Below, piece by piece: positions 58,062-64,000 of a stretch of DNA of 64,000 nt. Every line of letters begins with the position of its first letter. Position 1 is the stretch's first letter. The notes beneath the pieces were generated by a model. The model searched no databases. It was not told where the DNA came from and saw only the letters and a program-made list of their open reading frames with translations. Position numbers and translations under genes: made by a program. Source of the DNA: an uncultured Christensenellaceae bacterium (GTDB taxonomy: Bacteria > Bacillota > Clostridia > Christensenellales > Aristaeellaceae); assembly GCA_905234985.1 (NCBI GenBank), contig CAJOJQ010000013.1, positions 1-64,000 on the forward strand, written 5' to 3'.

Positions 58062-59668
58062 TTGAGCTGTACCCGGCAAACCAAACGGACTTTTCCCGCC
58101 ATGGGATCACCCTGCACCCCAGCGAAAGCAAGGTAACGTGGCAGGCATCCGGGCGATATGATCTGGACATGACGCTGCTCCTGATGGAATCCGGGCCGCT
58201 GGCTATCGAGTCGGCGCTGCTGGAATACGGGCGCACGCTGTACGCATCCGTGCCGCCCCAGCACATCCCGGATATCGACATGGGCGAAATCAGCTACTGG
58301 AAGGTGCCGGACGACGCAAGCGCCAACGTGCCGCTGTACAAGAGCTTAGGGCACAACGAACGGATCACGTATAGCTCATGGAGCGCGGGACGGAGCTATT
58401 CGGCGGGCGATAAGGTAACATACGGCAGCCAGAACTACCAATGCACCCTGAGCCACGGCGGCGTAAGCACGCCGCCGCCCCAAGATTCAGGAAAATGGAA
58501 AACGATTTCCAATTACCGCTATGTATCCGGCACGGTGCTGAAGCAACTCTCCCCCGGCACCATGATTACTAAGATTTCTGATTTTAACGCTACCTATATG
58601 CGGGCGGCAGACGTTACGGGGGCCAGCGGATTCGTGCAGATCGACAAGGTGGTGCAGGTTGGAGAGGAACAGCAGTACACCATTCCGGGGCGGGACATCA
58701 AGGCCCAGCCTTTTCGCATCGAGGAGATTCGCAAGCGTTCCGCCAACGGCATCATCAGCGTCCACGCGGTGCATGATTCCTATCTGCTGAACGGCAAGCT
58801 GCTGGGCGAATGCAATCTTGTAGCCGCCACGCCCCAGACCGCCCTGGCCTTCATCGAGGGGGCCATGATGGAAACCTGGGACGGCCTGCTGGTGACGAAC
58901 ATTTCGAGCATTCCGATCACCCAGGATTTTTCGTGGAAGATGGCCGGGGATGTGCTGATGAACCCCAAAACGGGGCTGGTGAAGCTGCTGAACGCCAAGA
59001 TCATCCGGGACGGGCGGGACGTGTTTATTTTGGCCAACGACGAAGAAAGCCCCGTGTACCAGGTAACGTATGGGGTAAATCTTTCCGGCGTGGACTGGAA
59101 GGGCAGCGTGGACAAGCTGATTACCCGCGTATATCCACGGGCGAAGGCGGCGGACAATACGCCCCTGCTGCTGCCTGAAATGTACATTGAAACGGCGCTG
59201 GAAATCCCCTGGACGTGCGACGAACGGCTGGACGTGGACGCCAAAGTGGGCGAAAAGGAAGTGCAGACCGACGGCACGGAAATCACCCTGACAGAGGCGG
59301 ACGTATACCAGCGCATGCGGGACGCGAGCAACGCTCGATTCACGGCGGACAAATGCGACCGGCCCGTGGTGACACTGGATCTGGACTACGTTCGCATGGG
59401 CGATTCGGAGGAATACGCCCAATACAAAGGCATGGAGATCGTGGGGCCGTATGATTGGGTGCGGGCGCTGCATGGGCCGCTGGATATTTCCGCCGTGATG
59501 CAGCTGGTGGGTTACGTGTGGGACAGCCTGCTGGAGATATTTGATAAAGGCTCTTTCGGCGACGTGCGGCGCTATACCGGACGGAACGTGACGGACTGGG
59601 ATTTGAAATCCGGCGCGGTGACAGCCCGGTCGCTGTCAGAAGTGCTGAAGAAACAACTGGGGGTGTAA
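58058..59668 (+). CDS. Tail-associated protein (Tal) with embedded carbohydrate-binding module
   Basis: A 536-residue prophage tail endopeptidase-like protein (MIELYPANQTDFSRHGITLHP, then AATPQTALAFIEGA, WTCDERLDVDAKVGEKEVQTDG). Residues about 100-150 (YSSWSAGRSYSAGDKVTYGSQNYQC) match a small chitin-binding-like module (CBM5/12 type). Hub tip of the tail; the module may dock on cell-wall glycans. GGAGGTACTT precedes ATG 58058. Confidence 0.82.
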   Translation: MIELYPANQTDFSRHGITLHPSESKVTWQASGRYDLDMTLLLMESGPLAIESALLEYGRTLYASVPPQHIPDIDMGEISYWKVPDDASANVPLYKSLGHNERITYSSWSAGRSYSAGDKVTYGSQNYQCTLSHGGVSTPPPQDSGKWKTISNYRYVSGTVLKQLSPGTMITKISDFNATYMRAADVTGASGFVQIDKVVQVGEEQQYTIPGRDIKAQPFRIEEIRKRSANGIISVHAVHDSYLLNGKLLGECNLVAATPQTALAFIEGAMMETWDGLLVTNISSIPITQDFSWKMAGDVLMNPKTGLVKLLNAKIIRDGRDVFILANDEESPVYQVTYGVNLSGVDWKGSVDKLITRVYPRAKAADNTPLLLPEMYIETALEIPWTCDERLDVDAKVGEKEVQTDGTEITLTEADVYQRMRDASNARFTADKCDRPVVTLDLDYVRMGDSEEYAQYKGMEIVGPYDWVRALHGPLDISAVMQLVGYVWDSLLEIFDKGSFGDVRRYTGRNVTDWDLKSGAVTARSLSEVLKKQLGV

Positions 59669-59671
59669 GGT

Positions 59672-61762
59672 ATGGCACAGTTCATCAACATGCACGAGGT
59701 AGAGCTTACAGGCGGATGCGCGCCCAAGCTGCCGCTGGGACGGACATGCCATGGCGATCATAAGGCTAACAGATGCGGCGCCATTGTGAAGCAAAACGGG
59801 GCGCCGTTATCGCTTGGCGGAAACTGCGCGGGTACGGCTATTCTGGGCGACGGCAGCACGGTGCCCCTGACCGGCACCATTGACGGCAATCAGGCATACG
59901 TGGAGCTGGACAACGCGTGCTATTCGGTGGAAGGCCCCATAACGGTGCACGTAAAATGGGCGGATGGCGCTCTGGCAACCACACTCATTTCGTTCTTTGG
60001 CACCGTTGAAATCACAGAAACCGGAGTCGTTATCCAGCCCAGTGACCCCATTCCCGACCTTGCGCAACTCATGACATCCATTGAGGCTATGCAGACCGCT
60101 ACGGCGGCGGCCAACGCGGCGGCTGACAGCGCAAGGGCGGCAGCGGACGAGGCTCTCGACCTGACCATCTACTGCTGGGGCGATTCGCTCACCGAGGGCG
60201 TGGGAGCTTGGGTATTGCCGCCCGACGGGCACAACGCCTATATGGCGTACAGCTACCCGGAATGGCTTTCGCAGACCTACCGGGTGGTGAATATGGGGGC
60301 GCGGAGCGAGAACATTCCCGCCATCATGGCCCGGCAGGGAGCCGACCCCATCGTGCTGGATGCGGACGTCGCCATTCCGGCCAGCGCGGACACGCCGGTT
60401 TTGGTGGGCCAGGTGAGCCGAATTTATGACGCAAGCGCCGGTCTCGGTTTCACAAGCCGTTCCGGCGCGCTGGTAAAAATCCACAAGGAAGTGGAAAGCC
60501 CCGGCTTCAACCCCTGCGTGATCGGCGGGGTGGAAGGAAACCTGTACCGGGCGCTGACCCATACATACCTGAACAACGAGACCACTTACAACTATTATTT
60601 CCGGCGGCTTCGGGACGGCGCGGCGGTCACGGCGGCGGCTGGAACGGAAATCAAGACCTACGCCATGCTGCACTGCCGAAAGGGCGTGGCGGTCATCTGG
60701 ATGGGCGCCAACGGCGGCTATGCTTCGGCGGCGGACTTTATTACCAAGGTTGAAGCCATGGTGGAATACGGGAAATATACCAACTACCTTGTCGTCATTT
60801 CCCGCGAGTTTTCCGGGAACGATCTGGAAACCGTCAAGGCGGGACTGACGGATGAAGACGGGTTCTGCCATGTGATCAGCCTCATGGACGAGCTGCCCTA
60901 TCGGGGCTATATGATGGCGGGAATCGGGCACGAGAGCGTCGATACCAGCGGATGGAGCACCACCGACCCCATCAAGAAAAACGCGCCCCTGCTGTGCGAG
61001 TATTTGGGGTCGCCCAACCATGTGACGTTCACGGATGGCGGAACCGGGCTGAACCTGTATTCCAGCGTGAGCAGCCTGTCCGGCGAAGACCTGTACGGGG
61101 CGCTGCATTACAGCGCGTGGGGGTACAAAGCCATCGCCAAGCTGATCCAGGAGAAGCTGGGCACGATGCGGCTTACGCCCAACGCGAGGCAAGCGGACGA
61201 ATACGGCCAGCTGCTGTATAAGCTGTCCGCCGCGCGGACGCTGACCGGCGATGACTGCATCAACACCAAAGTGAAGCTGTTTGACGACCTGACGAAAGAC
61301 TGGACGTTCGCCATCAAGTGGAGCGGCACGCCGATCAGCCCGGACGGCTACCCGGCGAATATCTTCTGCTGCGCCAAGGACGGCGCCTGGAAGGGCCTGC
61401 TGTACCGTTACTATCAGGCTGACGCGGCGAACATCCTGTTTGGCTCCGGCGCGTTCGACGTCAGCGGAAGCCACAATATCATCGACCATTACGGCGGGAC
61501 GAACGCCGTCGTCATCGTCAAAGACGGAGACAGCTACATGGCGTTCGTCAACAGCGACGATATGGCATATGACGCGCCGCTTGTGTACGAACTCGATCCG
61601 GAGGACGCAACCGAACTCCCCCTGATTATCGGGGCGCGGTGGAACGCGGAGGGAACGGCAATGAACTACAAGACCGCGTTCACGGTCGAGGACGCGCGCG
61701 TGTATAACGGCGCGCTGGACGAAACGGCCGCCATCGCGCTGTATCGTGAACTTGCCGAGTAA
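59672..61762 (+). CDS. Receptor-binding protein with SGNH hydrolase and LamG-like domains
   Basis: A 696-residue tail tip protein. The N-terminus is a BppU-like baseplate domain (about 1-130), a short helix follows (TAAANAAADSARAAADEALD), then an SGNH hydrolase: YCWGDSLTEGVG near residue 170, NMGARSENIPAIM, GANGGYAS, and His in ALHYSAWGYKAIAKL. The C-terminal 180 residues resemble a concanavalin/LamG fold. Probably removes acyl groups from a host surface glycan. The usual Asp three residues before the His is not evident. Confidence 0.8.
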   Translation: MAQFINMHEVELTGGCAPKLPLGRTCHGDHKANRCGAIVKQNGAPLSLGGNCAGTAILGDGSTVPLTGTIDGNQAYVELDNACYSVEGPITVHVKWADGALATTLISFFGTVEITETGVVIQPSDPIPDLAQLMTSIEAMQTATAAANAAADSARAAADEALDLTIYCWGDSLTEGVGAWVLPPDGHNAYMAYSYPEWLSQTYRVVNMGARSENIPAIMARQGADPIVLDADVAIPASADTPVLVGQVSRIYDASAGLGFTSRSGALVKIHKEVESPGFNPCVIGGVEGNLYRALTHTYLNNETTYNYYFRRLRDGAAVTAAAGTEIKTYAMLHCRKGVAVIWMGANGGYASAADFITKVEAMVEYGKYTNYLVVISREFSGNDLETVKAGLTDEDGFCHVISLMDELPYRGYMMAGIGHESVDTSGWSTTDPIKKNAPLLCEYLGSPNHVTFTDGGTGLNLYSSVSSLSGEDLYGALHYSAWGYKAIAKLIQEKLGTMRLTPNARQADEYGQLLYKLSAARTLTGDDCINTKVKLFDDLTKDWTFAIKWSGTPISPDGYPANIFCCAKDGAWKGLLYRYYQADAANILFGSGAFDVSGSHNIIDHYGGTNAVVIVKDGDSYMAFVNSDDMAYDAPLVYELDPEDATELPLIIGARWNAEGTAMNYKTAFTVEDARVYNGALDETAAIALYRELAE

Positions 61763-61787
61763 ACAAACAGAAAGAAGGTGAATAAAA

Positions 61788-62984
61788 ATGGCGATCGCAA
61801 ACGGCGCGGATTATAACCATATAGACGTTACTCCTGCCGCCGGCGGGGATGCGGTCCGGCATATGCTCCAGGATGCGCAAGGGCGGGTGCTTATCGCGAA
61901 CCTGAACAAAGATAAAGCCCCCGTGATCGTGGACACGGCGACCGGCGACCCCGCTTCCTTCCCGGACGCCATCGGCGGCGTGCCGCTGGTGAACGTGACG
62001 GCGGAGATCACCCCGGCGCAAAACCTGCACGGGTACGACCACGCCTGGCCGGCGGGCGGAGGAGCTAACATATGGGATGAGCAATGGGAGTTGGGCGGAT
62101 GGTCGGCCCAAGCGCAAAAAGAAACAGCCACCAAAAAAATCAGATGCAAAAACTATATTCCAGTTACGCCGGGCGCGTCCTATTATATCAAATCGCCCTA
62201 TAATTTGACCGTGCGGGAGCTGAACGCCGACAAGGAGGTCGTTCAGTCCGGCAACATGTCAAACGCCGTGCTGACCGTGACCGAAAACACGCGTTATTTG
62301 GTGAGCGCCCAAATCAGCGCCTATGAAAACAATATCGCCATTAACTCCCCTCCCACCGTAACGGATTATTCCCCATACGCAAACATTTGCCCTATCACCG
62401 GAGGGCGGACGGGGTGGAGTATTGGCGTCGCCCCGAACCCGGACGGCACGGGCGGCAGCGTAATCAGCCGTCTTTTCCCGGACGTGCAGGGTGTGCCGTT
62501 GGAAGTGTACGGCGGAACTTTGGACGTGACAACGGGCGTCCTTTCGTACACCCACGCCTTGGAGGCTGACCTGGGGGATTTGACCTGGACGTATGACGCG
62601 GAGGGCGGGTATTTTACCAGCACCGATATTGCCTCCACGGCAAAGGCCAACAGCGACAAGGGCTTTTGCTCCATCCTGCCCGTGGGCAGCGCTCTTTCCG
62701 GGGATCGCATCTACGTGGGCGCGAACGGGGCCATCATCGCCTATTACGCGGCGGCAAGCACAGCGGAAGAATTTGCGGCGGCCATGGATGGCCAGCAATT
62801 CGCGTATGAGCTGGCGCAGGGAAGCACCTACAGCCTTACGCCCACAGAGATCACCGCGCTTTCCGGGCAGAATTACGTAAGCGCCAGCACCGGGCACGTA
62901 ACCGTACAATACCGGGCGGACACCAAGGGATATATCGATAAGCGATTTGCCGCGCTGGAAGCGCTGATCCTTGAAAATATGTAA
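61788..62984 (+). CDS. Tail fibre-like protein
   Basis: A 398-residue protein, mostly beta, with MAIANGADYNHIDVTP, then NLHGYDHAWPAGGGANIW, a galactose-binding-like part, and a C-terminal short coiled helix (AALEALILENM). Common in gut phages after the receptor-binding gene; function in attachment is inferred. Confidence 0.72.
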   Translation: MAIANGADYNHIDVTPAAGGDAVRHMLQDAQGRVLIANLNKDKAPVIVDTATGDPASFPDAIGGVPLVNVTAEITPAQNLHGYDHAWPAGGGANIWDEQWELGGWSAQAQKETATKKIRCKNYIPVTPGASYYIKSPYNLTVRELNADKEVVQSGNMSNAVLTVTENTRYLVSAQISAYENNIAINSPPTVTDYSPYANICPITGGRTGWSIGVAPNPDGTGGSVISRLFPDVQGVPLEVYGGTLDVTTGVLSYTHALEADLGDLTWTYDAEGGYFTSTDIASTAKANSDKGFCSILPVGSALSGDRIYVGANGAIIAYYAAASTAEEFAAAMDGQQFAYELAQGSTYSLTPTEITALSGQNYVSASTGHVTVQYRADTKGYIDKRFAALEALILENM

Positions 62985-63003
62985 CCGGAAGGAGGGAAAA
63001 CCC

Positions 63004-63180
63004 ATGAGCAAACGAGAGCGCCGCGTGGTCAACGCCTTTCTGGATTGCATCCGCACCGGGGAGTTCACCAGGGAGTACGCCATCATCCTGATCGAGGACA
63101 ACGCAAGGTATGGGTGGATGAGCGAAGCGGCCAAGGAATACTTTTACAGCCAGATTGATCCGGAAGAAACGGAGGAATAA
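63004..63180 (+). CDS. Small helical protein before the endolysin
   Basis: A 58-residue helical acidic protein (RERRVVNAFLDCIRTGEFT). No membrane helix, so not a classical holin. Function unknown. GGAGGG precedes ATG 63004. Confidence 0.65.
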   Translation: MSKRERRVVNAFLDCIRTGEFTREYAIILIEDNARYGWMSEAAKEYFYSQIDPEETEE

Positions 63181-63183
63181 GCC

Positions 63184-64000
63184 GTGAACGAACGGGTGGA
63201 AAAAGTAAAGGCATGGGCAGCCGGACGCGTCGGCTGCCCCTATATCTTCGGGGGCACCGGCCAGCCCTGCACGCCGGATTACAGGCGCGCCAGAATGAAG
63301 CAATACCCCGATTACGCGGATCTGATCATCAGCAACTGCCCCCGGCTGAAAAGCGGGGCGGCCAGCTGCTCCGGGTGCAAATGGGCGCAGGACGGCAAAG
63401 GCAAGCAGGCTTACGACTGCGCCCAGCTTACCCTGAACGCCATGCGGCAAGCGGAAATCACGCTGGTCAGCGGCGCCAACTCCCAATGGCTGCGGACGGC
63501 GTTCGTCCAGCGCGGCGAAATCAAGGATATGCCCAGGAATTTGCTCAGCCTGGTGTACCGGGAGGACAGCGACGGGAAAAAGCATCATACCGGCCTGTAC
63601 TTTGGGGACGGCACCGTGACCCACGCCAAGGGGCACAATTACGGCGTGGTCAGGGAACCTCTGGAATCCGTTCAATTGACGCACTATGGCCTCCCGGCGG
63701 GCTTATACTCCGCCGAAGAGCTGCGGGCCGCGGGGATCGATCCCGGCCTGAACCTGCCCACCCTGCGCCGCGGATCGCGGGGAAAGCTGGTGGAGCAATT
63801 GCAGAAGGTGCTGAGCTTCCTGCTTTCCCAACCCCTGGCCGCGGACGGCATCTTCGGGGAAAAGACGGAAACGGCGGTGAAAGCGTTCCAGAAAGCCGCC
63901 GGGCTGACAAAGGACGGCGTGGTGGGGCCGCAAACCTGGGAGGCGCTGGGGGCCAAGGAAGCGGACGAACCGGCGGAAACGGCGGAAGCGCCCGCGAGCT
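63184..64000 (+). CDS. Endolysin: NlpC/P60-type peptidase with peptidoglycan-binding domain (cut by window end)
   Basis: Starts GTG 63184 after GGAGG; runs off the window after 272 codons. Residues 1-165 are an NlpC/P60-like peptidase (WAAGRVGCPYIFGG, YDCAQLTLNAM with the catalytic Cys, HHTGLYFGDGTVTHAKG with the His). Residues 195-255 are a PG_binding_1 domain (LRRGSRGKLVEQLQKVLSF, DGIFGEKTETAVKAFQ). It would cut the cell wall for release. The remainder, including any holin, is outside. Confidence 0.88.
   Translation, partial: MNERVEKVKAWAAGRVGCPYIFGGTGQPCTPDYRRARMKQYPDYADLIISNCPRLKSGAASCSGCKWAQDGKGKQAYDCAQLTLNAMRQAEITLVSGANSQWLRTAFVQRGEIKDMPRNLLSLVYREDSDGKKHHTGLYFGDGTVTHAKGHNYGVVREPLESVQLTHYGLPAGLYSAEELRAAGIDPGLNLPTLRRGSRGKLVEQLQKVLSFLLSQPLAADGIFGEKTETAVKAFQKAAGLTKDGVVGPQTWEALGAKEADEPAETAEAPAS

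Noticed and set aside
59807-61489. 560-codon minus-strand frame opposite the SGNH protein gene
   Set aside because: Shadow frame; no start signal and no recognisable domain.

Overview
The window looks like the genome of a GC-rich, anaerobic gut-type Clostridia (Bacillota). The signs are purine-rich GGAGG ribosome sites before nearly every gene, frequent GTG/TTG starts, U-tailed hairpin terminators, and typical clostridial families (HemZ, YitT, DUF4317, MtaB, COG2509). I cannot name the species.

Layout. (1) 1-6.3 kb, minus strand: the packaging and head end of a first prophage, running out of the window to the left (small Cys protein, TerS, TerL, P22-like portal, scaffold, N4-gp56-type capsid). 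No integrase or boundary is visible. (2) 6.7-29.3 kb: host chromosome. It holds mtaB, rsmE, a membrane-anchored acidic PQQ-propeller protein, a DUF4317 protein, yitT and uppP. Then comes a nearly complete aromatic amino acid operon read leftward: aroF, an acetyltransferase gene, tyrA, aroB, aroA, aroC, chorismate mutase, an aroE-aroK fusion and aroQ. It is followed by a second shikimate kinase-like gene and a hemZ / MBL hydrolase / dtd / FAD-oxidoreductase group. (3) 29.3-64 kb: a second, siphovirus-type prophage inserted at a tRNA-Arg-like gene whose damaged 3' half marks the left end. Its order is integrase; an AT-rich leftward block (NYN nuclease, exonuclease-BRCT fusion, a Cys-rich protein, CI-like repressor); a two-way operator switch; the early rightward operon (Cro-like protein, primase-helicase, PcfK/AcrIIA9-like protein, PcfJ, SSB, sigma-like regulator); a strong terminator at 45.25 kb; then the late operon (HNH, terminase, portal, ClpP-type protease, HK97 capsid, connectors, tail, tape measure, Dit, Tal, SGNH receptor-binding protein, endolysin cut by the window end).

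Regulation that can be read directly. The aro operon has a sigma-A promoter with a 17-base spacer, a 24-codon leader peptide with four consecutive Tyr codons plus two Phe codons, and a U-tailed hairpin before aroF: a textbook transcription attenuator. The prophage switch has divergent promoters, each with a 17-base spacer filled by a 19-base palindromic operator, and a third operator between them. The tail chaperone gene carries an A-run and an overlapping -1 frame, indicating a G/GT-type frameshift.

The most unusual content is non-coding. First, a family of intergenic hairpins built from degenerate heptamer repeats (GAGAGTT on one arm, AACTCTC on the other) occurs about a dozen times, in the host and in both prophages, often providing the stop codon of the upstream gene. 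Second, a 640-base gene-free stretch in prophage 2 (36.55-37.19 kb) carries two tRNA-like folds with aberrant D and anticodon arms, then a tandem array of hairpins with an invariant AAGATG loop and covarying stems, directly upstream of the primase gene. Third, two inverted copies of a structured repeat with compensatory changes lie 12 kb apart in host gene-free gaps.
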